Positions 24,301-36,200 of a stretch of 64,000 nucleotides of DNA are shown here, in pieces. The number at the start of each line of letters is the position of its first letter. The stretch's first letter is position 1. The position numbers and the translations under genes were made by a program. The notes below the pieces were generated by a model, which was not told the DNA's origin, did no database searches, and worked only from the letters and a program-made list of their open reading frames with translations. The DNA is taken from NCBI GenBank assembly GCA_002633005.1, contig NMRA01000811.1, forward strand, positions 1-64,000, written 5' to 3'. Source of the stretch: Phoronis australis. Its lineage: Eukaryota; Phoronida; Phoronidae.

Positions 24301-26022
24301 GGATCACACAGAGACAGTTGAAATTGAGTTTGACCCCTCACAGACGAGCTATCAGAAATTACTGGATCTTTTCTGGAAGAACCACAACTCCACACAATGT
24401 ATGTCACGTCAGTACATGTCGGCCATCTTTTATCATGATGACGAACAGAAGAAACTAGCGGAGGAGAGTATGAAATCGGAACAGAGAAAGAAGGCAAAGA
24501 CTATTGTAACCAAAATTCTGCCAGCAAAGACGTTCTATGATGCTGAAGAGTAAGTTTTCCACATAATGAGTTGCCAATGATTTCCTTTAACGATAATTTG
24601 ATGTCACTTAGGGGTTTAAAATGTTGTTATCATTATTATAAAAGTGGTTATTCTGTGTATTTTATATGTTTTAAGTTTGGGGAATTTCCCCCTTGATACA
24701 CAATGTGTATGACCTTGTTGGAGGGGATTTTGTCATCACTCCGACCTCTAAACCCTGAGTAAAGTTTGTCATGCTGCTTTGATGTGTCAGAGATTTCCTC
24801 TGATTTGATTTTCAGTTTCCTCTTTTTCCATCTCCTTTTTATCATGATTTTGACTATTCATCCAAAAAAATGTTTCTCGCAGTTACTGTTTAGAATAAAA
24901 AAACATTTCTGTCATATAAACCTGTTTATGTGTAAAATGATATGTCACCTGTTAAAGTTTCCTCATTTTTGTCGTTGGTCATTACAGTTCTTGCAGAACC
25001 CATTTTACACGCTTGTATATTCATTTTCCAGTTATCACCAAAAGTATCTACTTCGTCAACATAAGGGCTTGCTTAAAAGTCTGGATCTTTCTGACCAGGA
25101 ACTAATCAGGTCTCATGTAGCTGCTCGACTTAACGGTTACATGGGGGGTTATGCCTCCATTCAAATGTTCGAGGAGGTTTGTATTCAACATTTTGCTGTT
25201 TGAGGGTCTGGTTTAATTTGTCCTATTTTGAGAATTCTTCAATTTAGTACTCAATATGGCGGACAGGTGTAATTTCATTTTGTCAAATTCTCAACAAATG
25301 TAACTTTCCAAGAAAATTTACTTTTTAAGCATTGTTTGTATGGTGTACCTACCTATTACCAATCAACATATGGTAAAATTTGGTAAGCCTCTGAAAAATT
25401 GAAATGTCGCAATTTTACCTGGTCGCAAATTGAAGAATTTTTACCGTAAGTGTTCTATAACATAGTAAAATGAGATAACAGGGACGTGTTCCGTGGATGC
25501 AAGACGTGAGCTTGGCAAGGTCGAATAATGTCACGCAAGACTTGATAAGGAAAGGGCTAGACCAAATACTTCTTTATTAGTTACGGACCTCACCTACACT
25601 AGCAATATGATGGCTGGTTAAGTGATTGGGCAGTGAGGCTAGAATGTTAAATTACTTGTTTTGCGAGTGTCTTGCGTTTGCGGATCACATCCCAGGTTTA
25701 ACCCACTTAAAGCGGCATTCTGCAAGAAAAGACATTTTATTGATATTAGCATCCTTTGGTAGTTTATTGCCTAATTTAAGGTCAAGATCAAGGTCATAAA
25801 TCAACCAAACCAGGATAAATATCTAAATTATGAAGACTGAGGAGGAAATTGATTCTGAAGCAATCAATTAATGCCATTTGGTCTGAGGTCTAAACTTAAG
25901 TATGCTAACATGCTGTATAAAAACTCTGAACTTGTTTCCATACGGATTCAATTTCATTTCAGGAAAGTAAGAAACTTGGGTTAAACGATGAACAGATCCA
26001 GTATGTGAAGAGTCATCTTTAA
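21304..26022 (+). CDS. MSRA: Peptide methionine sulfoxide reductase A, selenocysteine form (TGA at the active site)
   Basis: Exons are 21304-21324, 22403-22575 (or 23911-24083), 22750-23001 (or 24298-24549), 25032-25176 and 25963-26022. All joins are in phase and give 216 residues. MsrA reduces the S-form of methionine sulfoxide in proteins. The frame runs KKATLALS-TGA-FWFPEAQFGCAPG: TGA (22472-22474, or 23980-23982) sits at residue 31, where MsrA has the catalytic Cys of GCFWG. Reading it as selenocysteine keeps the rest open: GVIRTRVGFTGGST, YHNLADHTE, RQYMSAIF, FYDAEDYHQKYLL and a C-terminal part with LSDQELIRSHVAARLNGYMGG. Sec-containing MsrA enzymes are known from algae and some invertebrates. 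Exons 2 and 3 exist twice; using both pairs in one mRNA breaks the frame, so they would be alternatives or an assembly artefact. A gene finder would treat TGA as stop and truncate the protein. Confidence 0.92.
21709..22137. mobile_element. Foldback element of about 430 bp in MsrA intron 1
   Basis: The left part (from GACTGTTGCAGCCCAAACTG) and the right part (ending CAGTTTGGGCTGCAACAGAG) are reverse complements over nearly their full length. Inner blocks pair too, such as GACAATGAGTGC with GCACTCATTGTC. It would fold into one long imperfect hairpin. No coding capacity is seen. Confidence 0.85.
22363..23022 (+). repeat. MsrA exon 2-3 block, copy A
   Basis: It contains the acceptor, exon 2 with the in-frame TGA, a 174-bp intron, exon 3 and its donor. 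Exon sequence is about 98% identical to copy B. The protein differs at only four sites (Ser/Thr before the inner Met, Thr/Met after PDV, Asp/Gln in SYxKLL, Lys/Thr in AKxFYDAE). Confidence 0.9.
23474..23634. other. Assembly gap (161 N)
   Basis: A run of N lies between the two copies of the MsrA exon 2-3 block. Open frames that cross it are meaningless. It leaves open that the two copies are two haplotypes wrongly placed in tandem. Confidence 0.99.
23872..24570 (+). repeat. MsrA exon 2-3 block, copy B
   Basis: Second copy with the same splice sites and the same in-frame TGA. Its inner intron is 40 bp longer than in copy A (214 against 174 bp). The exon frames are undamaged, so it is not an evident pseudogene. 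Confidence 0.9.
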
Positions 26023-26249
26023 TGAATTGCGCACATGGAACACTAGTTTGTGGCAATGCTAATACAAGACTATCAACTTCAAGCATGGAAATACAGTTTA
26101 CATTCTTGTTGAATGTAGACCCATGATGGAGATACTAGGCTTTGCATTATACAGAAAAACTTTTTAATTAATCTGTGTGGTCAGTGTGTCTATATCTTGC
26201 ACATAAAAGTCATTTGAAGCAATCTATTTATTTCTCCCACCCGTTACTG

Positions 26250-26345
26250 CCTCTGTTGTTGTTGGACCCTGCGTATGACGTGAGAGGTCAACTCAGTTGT
26301 TTGAAGCCTCATCACCGAGTTTATAGGACTATCAGTGACACCAGT
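26250..26345 (+). promoter_or_regulatory. SECIS-like hairpin in the MsrA 3'UTR
   Basis: A SECIS element tells the ribosome to read UGA as selenocysteine. Here ATGA is at 26275-26278 and CGAG at 26316-26319, able to form the non-Watson-Crick quartet (G277-A318, A278-G317). Helix 2 pairs 26280-26283 (GTGA) with 26312-26315 (TCAC) and 26284-26287 (GAGG) with 26307-26310 (CCTC), with A26311 bulged. The apical AA is at 26290-26291, 11 nt after the quartet, the spacing expected. A lower helix can form between about 26254-26261 and 26329-26336, partly by G-U pairs. It lies after the stop codon (26022) and before the polyadenylation signal (26362). Confidence 0.72.
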
Positions 26346-26361
26346 AACCTTGGAGGGACTA

Positions 26362-26367
26362 AATAAA
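26362..26367 (+). terminator. Polyadenylation signal of the MsrA gene
   Basis: AATAAA, 340 bp after the stop codon and just past the SECIS candidate. Another AATAAA-like cluster lies near 26490. Confidence 0.6.
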
Positions 26368-26389
26368 TGGATTGTGCTCTCTAGATGTG

Positions 26390-28132
26390 GAGGTTGTAAT
26401 ATTTATTACCAGTTATGAACTGTGTTATGGAGAAGTTGTCGAAAGCAAAATGATACCTCATTTTTTATTTTCTTCCCACAAGATACAATCTAATAAATAA
26501 TGAGTAAATAAACAATTTTTATGATTTTCTGGTGTTTACAAAGATCGATTACTGTACTGTATGAGAAATAGTCCCATCCCAAACTGTACTCTCCCTGTTA
26601 ATTTTTGAAAGTGAGTCAAGATGGACTAGAATGATATTGAGGTGCACCAATGAAGTTCAGTACAAACCAAAAGTTTTCATACAAAATGATCTGGAATTTT
26701 GCGTCGTGACGACTGAGCAGAAGCTAAATTCTTTGTCAGAACGAGTCTCCCTCATGACCACGAATGGGTATTAACAGGAAAATTAAGGTAGCTAATCTAT
26801 TTTGTAATAATTTTGTTCCCATTACAGTTATTTCTAGTGATTTTTTTGGTGTTAACGGAATCCGACATCATGACGGGGAAACAGTAATTTGTCTGATAAC
26901 TTTTTTCTTTTACTGTAGCTGGGCTTTGTTCTATAGAGGCAAGAATCTCTAGAGTAAAGTTAGTGAAGTCATTAAGCTTTGCTTGCAATTCATGGCAATA
27001 TCTTGCAGTCTCTCGTAGTCTGGCTTTTCTCACAAGAAAGTTGGTCTACAGTCCACATCTCTGGTTATGTGCCCGACATGTGCAGCAACGGGCAATAGCC
27101 ACTTATGGGGTCCGGATTTTGAGCACCAGTCAGATGCCTTTTATTTAATGGAGAAAACTGGTTCTCAGAATGTGGGACCCCTGTATGTGACTCCTAGTGA
27201 TTCACTGTGGGCAAATATGGCTAAGTTAAAGTGTGACACTACAGTATGGGATGGAGTTATTCTCTTGGCATAACGAAGCTCTACCACCCACTAGTCTACA
27301 ATTATTGTAAGTTACAAAGGCAAGAGTAGGTCATTAATCCTCCATTCCAGACATGGACTAAGACACTAATGCTTCACCTGTTTCACACACAATACATCGG
27401 ACAAGTGAATTTTTTGTGAAATCCTCTGCAGCCTATTGATGGCTTCGTGTGATCTGTATTACATTAAGATGTCATGAAGCAACATCAGTCATAATTTTGA
27501 TTATTTATAGTGAGGTAATCAGCCTTCAAAAATAGAAAAACAACGATTTTGGTCATTATTCTTGTGCCAAACAAAATGAGAATTACTGTATTGATCCACA
27601 TCTTTACAAAAATTTTCAACAAGAACACCGAGGCAAATCAACTCAAAAGATCTCCATCATGATAGTTTACTTATCTGATACATTGAGTACCAACGCCAAG
27701 GTTTATCCCAATAGGAATCCCACTTGGCTAGTATTTTGCTGGAGAAACTTGACACCTCAGATATTTACTGTGTGGAATTGAGTGAGGCACAGCACCATAC
27801 TACAGTCAAAGGTTATCATAGAATCTCTTCAATTTAGGTCACAATGTGGCAAACAAGTGAATTATTTTTCCTAGAAGACAAGAAACACCAAATAAAAGCT
27901 AGGGTATCAGTTTTAAAAGTCTATACCATAGCTACCACCTCACAATGATTCTGAGAAAATGTGGCCATTCACAGCAGTGTTAGAAGCTTTTGAAAAACAA
28001 AAAACACCAATTATGGCAATTATGTTTGTCCGAAGTTGGTGAGATTTTACCGTTCATGACTCAGAATGGCTCATGTGGTTGCAGGAGAAAACTTGAGATG
28101 TGCTCTCAGTAACCTCAGAGAGTATGCTTTGA
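26390..28132. other. Spacer between convergent MsrA and ASPHD genes
   Basis: No exon recognised. It must hold the ASPHD 3'UTR at its right end. It contains hairpin MITE copy 3 and diverged dispersed repeats near 27500 and 28000 that resemble the stretch at 17290-17380. Confidence 0.55.
27068..27192. mobile_element. Hairpin MITE family, copy 3
   Basis: Carries ATGGAGAAAACTGGTTCTCA and a GTGGGACCCC arm, paired imperfectly with the GGGGTCC stretch near 27106. The outer ends are diverged. Confidence 0.5.
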
Positions 28133-30946
28133 TTAATCTTCTTTAAATACGAAGTTTATGACATCTCTTTCTTCCTGGTTAACTTCAGGATGCCACAGGT
28201 CCACCATAAACACCGCGCGTGGTTCACTGTCTTCTTTCAAGTGGTCATATCTGACCTCATGAAGATAAGAATCGTCAAATATTAAGCACTGTCCTTCAGA
28301 CCATACGCACTCTTTCCCTTCAACTATTAAACAGCAATTCTCTGGAACCTGAAGTCCTGCAAAATAGTTTAATTGTTTTTATTTTTTATTTACATAACAG
28401 GCATGCAATTTCATTAAATATAAATTCAGTTTGAAAACTGAGAGCTAAAGTCCATGGATACTCAAGAAACAAGTAGGTACATTTAAATGGGCCCAAAAAA
28501 AAAACAAACTGACACTATGGGATATGCCATAGCGATTGGAATTCATCAAAAATACACAACAGCCTCCTTGAATGAATTATATGTATGAAATTTTTTGAAG
28601 ATTCATCTGATATTTGACAGATATTGAAACGGGTACAAACAATTACTAAAATTGTCACATGGGGTCACCTCAGTTGATCAGTGTGAAAAACAACTATCAG
28701 CAATGCTCTATTCGATAGCACCTCATCTGCCATCAAAAATAATTATTTTTGTCCAAATCTGGGGGAAATGGTCCCCAACCCCTGACAAAAATGCAGCAAT
28801 TAGGGTTATGACACGGAGTAATTACTTGAACAATTACAAGAAATATTGATGTGCATTTGTTAAAGAAATTACAAGCAAGATCAGAAACATGAACAAAGTT
28901 TAAATTGATCTGTACCTGTAGCCCTAATCCTGCTACTTTTTAGACAAAACAATCAGGGCTTGGAATTTTCCGCGGAAATGCGGATTTCCGGTTTTTTCAA
29001 ATGTGCTTTCCGCTTTTTTTATAATATTTCCGCGTAAAAAATCGGATTTGATATAAAATTTCCGTGGCAACTTCTTTTCTTACCGCGGCGTCGCAGACAA
29101 CGTTCACCTCGAAAAGCGGAAGTTGCTCTTTATGTTTCGGAGGAACGTAAATTGTCAACATTGCCGGGGCATCTGGGACAGCGTGGTGGGAGATATTCAA
29201 TGGCGTCTCGTCTTATTGTTAAGTGCGGCGACAAATACTACCGCTCTGCAGCCAAAAATGTGTGGGTTGGGAGTGGACGGGCGTGCTGAAAGGACGCAGA
29301 TGCATGCTACTGATGGTCCTCCCGATTTTTGTCGGGGAAAGGTTCACATTGACCATTTCAAGGCTGGTTATCGGGCATGATTTGGGCCGTAAAAGTTTCA
29401 AAGTTTCCGCGTTTTTTGTCATTGGTCATCCCAAGCCCTGAACAATTCAGTGATGCGCAAAATGGATCTCCACAAGCACGGGCTTATTTTTTAGGAATTT
29501 AGAGTTGGGTGTTTACTGGCAGTGCAGATTGTTAATGGATCTCCACAAGCACGGGCTTATTTTTTAGGAATTTAGAGTTGGGTGTTTACTGGCAGTGCAG
29601 ATTGTTACGCAGATATCAGCTACTATACATGGAATAGCCAAAAACAGACTATTCACTGTCAGTGATTCCCACGTAAATGAATTCCATGGATTTAGGTAGA
29701 TGAATTTTTGCATCACTGGGTGTTCAGTATGATCATGGTTGAGCAAAAATCACACATGTAAAAAGTTGGTGTGCGTATAACTGAGCACGGGACTTAAGAC
29801 CCAAATGGTGAAAATTAAAAAATTCGGGGTGTACACTTACCGAATGTGAGCATCCACTTGGACAAGTAAGGTATTATCGTTATTAATGTTATTATTATCA
29901 TTGTTACCAGGAATTTCTGAAAATAGGCCCATGGCTGGGTATTTGGAAAACCGTGACTAATTCCGAAAATGTCAAATGAAACTGAAAATACGCCGGGGCA
30001 TATTTTCGGAAAAGGGTGTTTTTTTCAGAAAATGTGTCATTAAAACTGTCCTTTGTAGTGTCCTAATACGGTTAGTTACCAGCAAGTCACCCAACATCTT
30101 GTTAAATGATAGTCATTTAAGGGATCCTAAAACATAATGTCTTGTCAAAATAAACAAAATTTTATACATCAAAGTAAATTTCTGGGCAATCCATCAGATT
30201 TTCAAAATATGCAAACAGTTACGGAAAATACACCCATTGGGCGTACTTTTGGGAGGGGGCCTACTTTAGCAAATTCCCGGTATCATTCTAAAAACAATTA
30301 CCCAGATGACAGCGTAAGCGCAGATTAGTTGGACCGTAGTGTGGGGTTATATGTGTTCCAGGGTAGATCACTGAAAATGAGGCATTTCCAAACACACTGT
30401 TCTTCATCCATGCTGGACACTGCTGAAGCGCTAGTAGAGTGTTAGGACATCTTCTACAGCTGTCCTCAATCACTCTTCCCTGATTCACAAGATGAAAGAC
30501 ACACCACATTCCTTGGGGTGTTGAATTTGTGACCCAGCCCTCCACTTTTCCCTTCTGTAAGTCATCGTAAATCGACCAAAATTCTTTTAGTATTGCGGGA
30601 TGGCTTAAAATCAGGTTGTCACTGTCTTGAGCAAAGTCTGAGTTCTTCCAAACACTTTTTGCTGACAGATCTCTGAGATAAAATACATTGGGGTGCTGGT
30701 GAGTGTTATCACCTGTCTTTAAATCTGCCATCACCGATTCTTGATCCTCCACAGAAGACATAAATCTCTCACTGACATCAGTATCCGGGTACACTCCCAT
30801 GAACTCGGCCAATTTACAAGGCACTGCTTCGATAAGCTTTCTGTATTTATTACATCTGACACAGTCTGGAGAATTACAGCTTTCGTAAGATTCCTGTGTC
30901 TGCGGAGCAACGTGCGGGAATAGATTTCCCATGTCTGTGGTGTGAT
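28133..30946 (-). CDS. ASPHD2: ASPHD1/2-like aspartyl/asparaginyl beta-hydroxylase domain protein
   Basis: Two coding exons, 30946-30302 and 28356-28133 (TAA at 28135-28133), join in phase. If translation begins at the ATG at 30932-30930 the protein has 284 residues; human ASPHD2 has 343 with an N-terminal membrane anchor. Fe(II)/2-oxoglutarate dioxygenases of this family hydroxylate Asp or Asn side chains; the ASPHD substrates are not established. Seen are CNSPDCVRC near the start, GWVTNSTPQGMW, FHLVNQG, VFGNASFSVIYPGTHITPHY and GPTNLRLRCHLG, then LIFDDSYLHEVRYD and PRAVFMVDLWHP. His198 and His243 would bind iron. Gly200 stands where most relatives have the acidic ligand (HxG, as in AspH). 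Arg257 would hold 2-oxoglutarate. A possible 5' non-coding exon ends at 32884 (donor GTAAGT). No exon for a membrane anchor was found with confidence. Confidence 0.92.
28954..29440. mobile_element. hAT-like non-autonomous element, 487 bp, in the ASPHD intron
   Basis: The ends are CAGGGCTTGG and CCAAGCCCTG, perfect 10-bp inverted repeats. AACAAT flanks both sides (28948-28953 and 29441-29446) as a target duplication. CAGGG-type ends are usual for hAT elements, though the expected 8-bp duplication is only 6 bp here. A short minus frame (29200-28997) has no recognised domain. Confidence 0.8.
29461..29606. repeat. Perfect 73-bp tandem duplication
   Basis: Bases 29461-29533 and 29534-29606 are identical, so the duplication is recent. 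It lies 20 bp from the hAT-like element, in the ASPHD intron. Confidence 0.97.
29908..30281. mobile_element. Diverged copy of the 1608-2055 element
   Basis: Left end AAATAGGCCCATGGCTGGGT and right end with TACGGAAAATACACCCATTG resemble the ends of the 1608-2055 element. It stops about 20 bp before the ASPHD exon. Confidence 0.4.
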
Positions 30947-33246
30947 CTATAACAGAAAAGAACATTCAGCATTGATACATCGTATGTCTGTAAAGGGAAA
31001 GTTGCAGTCAAAGAAGAGGTTGAAAAAGGTTACGCACAATTTATTATCATTATCACATTGCTTCAAACATCACTCCGCATACAGAGATGGTGATTTTCAG
31101 TGTAAGATTCCTCATGCATGATTCACTACGTGCTCATGACTCGTCATTTGAATCTTAAAGCAGCAAAAACTTACACATGACTGGACATGTTAGATTTTGA
31201 TTAAGTTTTATTGTAAGAGGACCGTAGAGTTGTGTCGATCACTGAAAAGGAAACTGTGTTTCATTTGCCAAATTTTTACCTAGGATTGTTCACTGGCTGT
31301 TTTGATGTTCAGTCAATACACAACAGATAGCTTTCTGGCTACATTACTAACCGGCAGTAACAACAGCCACAATACATTGCCTCTGGATGCTGTATGCATG
31401 CACAGGCAATCATTACCCTTTAAAACAGGTTCCATCATCACAACCAGGTCTTATCACATTAATTCAATCAGGCTCAACTTCTACTGTAAGTTTGTGATTC
31501 CGTATAATTAACTGATAAGCCATGCTAAGGACTGCTTTCCAAGGAATTGCTTTCAACTTTTCTAACTAGATATGATCTGATAATAAACAGTAATTACCCT
31601 CAGGCTATGTGACCTTGAGTGAATAGTCATTCCCACAAGTGAGAGTGGATTGTGGATAAAACCAGTTGAGCTGACCAGGTGACATTTCAAAGAAATCACC
31701 AAATTGGTTATCCTCATCTCATTTACAGCACGGAAATCCTGTAATGGAACCTACTTTTTGATTGATAAATAAAGTATACTAAACGATGGAAACAGTTTTA
31801 ATATCTATTCTATATATTCACATATAACTGCATGGGTTAATCACAGTCTGGCTTAGCCTGGCTCGCTACTAGGGTTTTGAGGTAACAGAACCCCAAATGT
31901 TAGCGTAGGAGATGTTTCATGTGTTACGCACCCGTGCTGCTGGATGAGCATTCGGATATCACTGATCAGCTGTGTCGTTATCAGTTTGACAGTGATAGCA
32001 AAGGGAGAAAGTTGACAATGAGACCAATGATTACATAGTCTAGTTCTCTCATTGTTTGCATTCATCTGATAAGCTCACATACTCCAGCAATTATGTTGTA
32101 AACAGCGCAAGTGACGTTTATCGATATTTAAAAATACTATTTCCAAACGACGTTAAACGAATGTCGTGAAGCAGATTTCTTTTTGAACACCAAAAAACTT
32201 CAAACAAAGAAAACGGTTGACTTTCACCAACACAATAGGCTTGTTTGTCAAGTTTAATTGAACATCATACTAGATAGATCTGATTGTGATCTTGGAAGTT
32301 TCTTGGTTTTAACAGTCCAGGGCCGGGGAATGGTAAATCTGAACTTGTTGGGCTTTTTGGTTTTTGACACCTTCCAGCGATAACTACCGGCTGGCAAGTT
32401 TACCATGAGGATTACCAAAGCTGCCCTAAGGCTAGCATTGTGACAGCTGTGCTGGCCCAGTTCAGACTAAACTTAGTTAAACCCACCCAAACTCGACAAA
32501 GATCGAAAGACAAATTTCATACCTAACCCAAAGAATCGGTAGAATTTTTCCACTCAAACATGCCAATTCGGAATAACTGTTTCATAAGACCGAGGGTATG
32601 CAGTATATGAGCTCCAGGCGACTTTTCTTGTCTTGTAACTCATAAATATTAGCACTCATTTGACGTACCGTGTTCCTCTCTCTCGCCCTGACTTCCAGAC
32701 TTCCACGCGGAAGTTAGAAGACGATAGGAAGTAAAGGTTATCGTAAACAGTGAAAGACACGCATGCGGACAGGTGCCCTTCAGACAGTTTCCAGTTTGTT
32801 ATAATTAATAAAACGGAAAATTGCCTCCAAATATTTCACTGTCAAATGATTTGCCAGAACAAAGGTCAAATTTGATAACTTACTGAGGTGGACACAGTGG
32901 CAGTAGATAGCATCTCTTTAGCGGGACATAGCAACAAAATGGCGGACGAAAACAACACTACTTTTTATGTGTTACTACACTAGACTAACTTTTAGTTATT
33001 GAAACACTCTAAACTTAGTATCATCCAAAATAAGAGATTCAACCTATAAAAAAACATAGTTTTATATTGATTTACGCTAATTTTGGGTAGTTTTGTTTGA
33101 TTTCTAAGTACTGCAATCTAGGAACTATTTTGCAAGGTTTTCTCGGGTAAGAAGTAAAGTGGTGTAAGAGCGGTGCAGACTGTGATTTCAGTTGGAGCAG
33201 GAAATTTTTATAAATCAACGAATATGCACCGATTGTGAAAACCAGA
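30947..33246. promoter_or_regulatory. Divergent upstream region of ASPHD (minus) and DNAH10 (plus)
   Basis: If the ASPHD 5' exon ending at 32884 is real, the promoter interval is about 32900-33246. It contains a plus-strand ATGGCGGACG at 32939 that opens a frame of 14 codons, a possible upstream ORF of DNAH10. From 30947 to 32880 I see no exon I can support. One minus frame near 32047 gives a hydrophobic run (MRELDYVIIGLIVNFLPLLS) but lacks an in-phase splice site. Confidence 0.4.
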
Positions 33247-36200
33247 ATGGATGATCCAAGAATTGAGTGGATCAGGGATCGTGCCTATACTGCTTTAGAC
33301 ATCACAGATCCAGAGGTTTTTGAAGAATTACTGAACAGAGACGACGGCGTCTGCGAGCTAAATTTGGCCAAGTTTCTCAACGAAACAACAGAGGACAGTT
33401 CACCTGCATTGGTATTTTACAAAGAAATTAGAGAGGAAGAAGAGGAGGTCGAAATAGAATGTGGTTAGTCTCTGTTGCTTCAACCATCTGAGGCACTAGT
33501 CGGATATAATGGACCTTGACTTAGAGAACCCGGCAATCACTGAAGAATGAGCCTATTACTCAGTGGATCGTGAAACTGGTTCTCCAAATCATGGTCCACT
33601 TATTCCGACCTGTGAGTGCCAAGATATGTGTCTGCATGGAGTAATCAAGACATAATTCACCTTCTCCATTTGCAATTTGACATTATTAGATTAGATAATA
33701 GTTGGATACATGGGTCACTACATAACTTCAAAACTTACCCATCAGAAATTTGAAATACCTCATTTGATTTTCTAAAGTATGCGTACGATTTCACTGACCT
33801 TCGTGGTGGGAATGTGATGTCTCTTACCTTGTAATTATGCATTTGCGTGCTCATATCAACTTGTGAAGCACCTAGCATCAGGGGACAACTTAAACATAAA
33901 TAAGGTGTACTGTGTTTTAAGCTATATGGCATATGCTGATTGAATTTGAAACTACCCCACTAATTGATTCGGACTTGCTAGTTCAGTGCTTCGTAAAGGG
34001 AAACATCTCGGGAAACCAGTGAAATAACTCCATTTTATATTGTCCTGTATCTTTTAGACCGGGTACATCTGTATACTGCCCTATATAGACAGGGTTAATC
34101 TGTATACCGTCCTGTAGACGGTACATCTGTATACCGTCGTGTAGACAGGGTAAATCTGTATACTGTCCTGTAGACAGGGTACATCTGTATACCATTTTGT
34201 AGACGGTACATCTGTATACCATTGTGTAGACAGTACATCTGTATACCGTCCTGTAGACAGGGTACATCATTATACCGTCGTGTAGACAGGGTACATGTCG
34301 TGACATTTCAACTACATTGTATTTCACAGATGAACATAATTCATTTGGCTGCTTAAGCTTCAGAAATGATTACAGACCTGAGTTTCAAAATTTTTCTGTT
34401 AATGAGTTATGTATAAGAGTTAGTTTTACATGCAGCTTGGACATCTGACTTTAAGTAGGATGTATTCAAATCTTGTTCAGACACTTATGATATCCCGTTC
34501 TGGTTGAGAAACGTGCATTACCAGTTAGACTGCGATCAGTTCTAATTAGTTGTCGGTGTCGTGTCTACGTGGAAGCTTCAATTGAATATTTTTGTGTTTG
34601 TAGAACCAGAAATTCCAGATATCGAACCAGTTGAGGATGAAAATGAGGAAGGGGCAGAGGGGGACAACAAGATCAATGATGAGCCGGTGCCTCAACCCCC
34701 TGGCAGTGCCATGAGCGGGGCCACAGAGGATGGAGAAAAGAAAGGCAAAAAAGGTAATGGCGTCCCATAATGAGCAGTGAAAACAGATAGCAGTTGATAG
34801 GCTAGTTAGAGAGTATAGATTTGGACACCAGTTGGTTAGATGGTTTGGTTGTTAGATATTATGTAGTTTATTAGTTTTTGTTGTTTGTCCTAAAGTACAG
34901 ATGTTTAGTGGTAATGAAGTGGGATGCCTTATTTTTATGTAAGGCTATTAAACAATTTTGTGTCATTACCAACTAAAATGTATTGGAATAGAATGGATAA
35001 AAATGTGAATAAGGCAGATGTTAGATATACAGTATACATTAAAAACTATCATTCCAAGCTGTACAGTCTTCATCAGTGGTATTTCTTCTATATTTGTCTT
35101 TTTATCCATTTTATTCTTATAGTCTTACTGGTTCTTGCTTTCAAAAACAAGTTTTTAGCAGATGCAGAAAGTTGCTGAATAACATGTTGGACCGTCCCGT
35201 TCAACCTTCAATTGGAATTGTGCTGTTTTTAAGAAGAACATGGCACACGTTTTCAAAGTCAACCTTCAATATAGTGCCATGCTTTTTGTCTAAATTGGCT
35301 TTATAGTTTAGGTAGCTGTGTCTGTGCTCATGTATGTAGTGCCTGTAGATGTGTTGCCGTGTATTGTCACTGGTTTGTTTCCATGCAATTTGCTTACATT
35401 CTTCTGCTGTTTTGTCCCAGACTCGGCTGTAGATGGTAAGTGCGTGAACCTGTTGGTAGAGTGCATTGACCCTGACTGTGTCACTTTGAGTTGGTTGTCT
35501 AGCTGGTTCTTGTTCTGTTTGAAGTGTTCCACTACAGTTTGTAATTGGACTCCTGATTGTGTTCCTTTCTTTTGATTTTAGCGTGGCACAAATTTCTTTA
35601 CGTCACAGTGAATATTTAGTATGCTACGAAATGATAATCATCAATTTTATTTTAAGGGAGACTATCTGGACATTGTGAAATTACAAATTAATGACATTTA
35701 AAATCGTGGAAATGAGTTTGTTTTGGTAAATTGTCTTTTTGTGAAAATTAAGGCAACAGTAAATCTGGGTTAAGTCGGATCCAACTAGAACAAAATGTAT
35801 TATCTGAGTAAGGCATACTTCTCATTATCCGAAAGAGTGAGTCTCAAACTAAGGGAATTGACTGTGCTACAGAAAGTTGTCCAAATTAAATGAAAATCTG
35901 ACTGGGGCATCTTCGACTTCTAAAGACAAGTTTTGCTTTATATTCATAAATTATTGTCGCTTTTGGATTTGACAAGGTATCTGATAAGTAGGTTGTTGGG
36001 TGCATTTAACGACACTCGTTTTTTCGATAAGTAATTAAAATGAGTCAGTGAGGATGAACCATTAATAAAGTTTGCGAAGTTGAACGGAATTAGACATATT
36101 TATCTCGGACAACACTTCAACAGCACAACTGCTTCAGTTTTCATACGTGAATGTATTATCTTTAAGCTTTTGCTTTCACAAAAATCTGCATGGCTAATTG

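Noticed and set aside
31992-32065. Hydrophobic minus frame MRELDYVIIGLIVNFLPLLS as an ASPHD membrane anchor
   Set aside because: The only nearby GT is a poor donor and its phase does not match the exon at 30946.
33983-34327. 114-codon minus-strand open frame
   Set aside because: It is a read-through of the minisatellite at 34061-34296.
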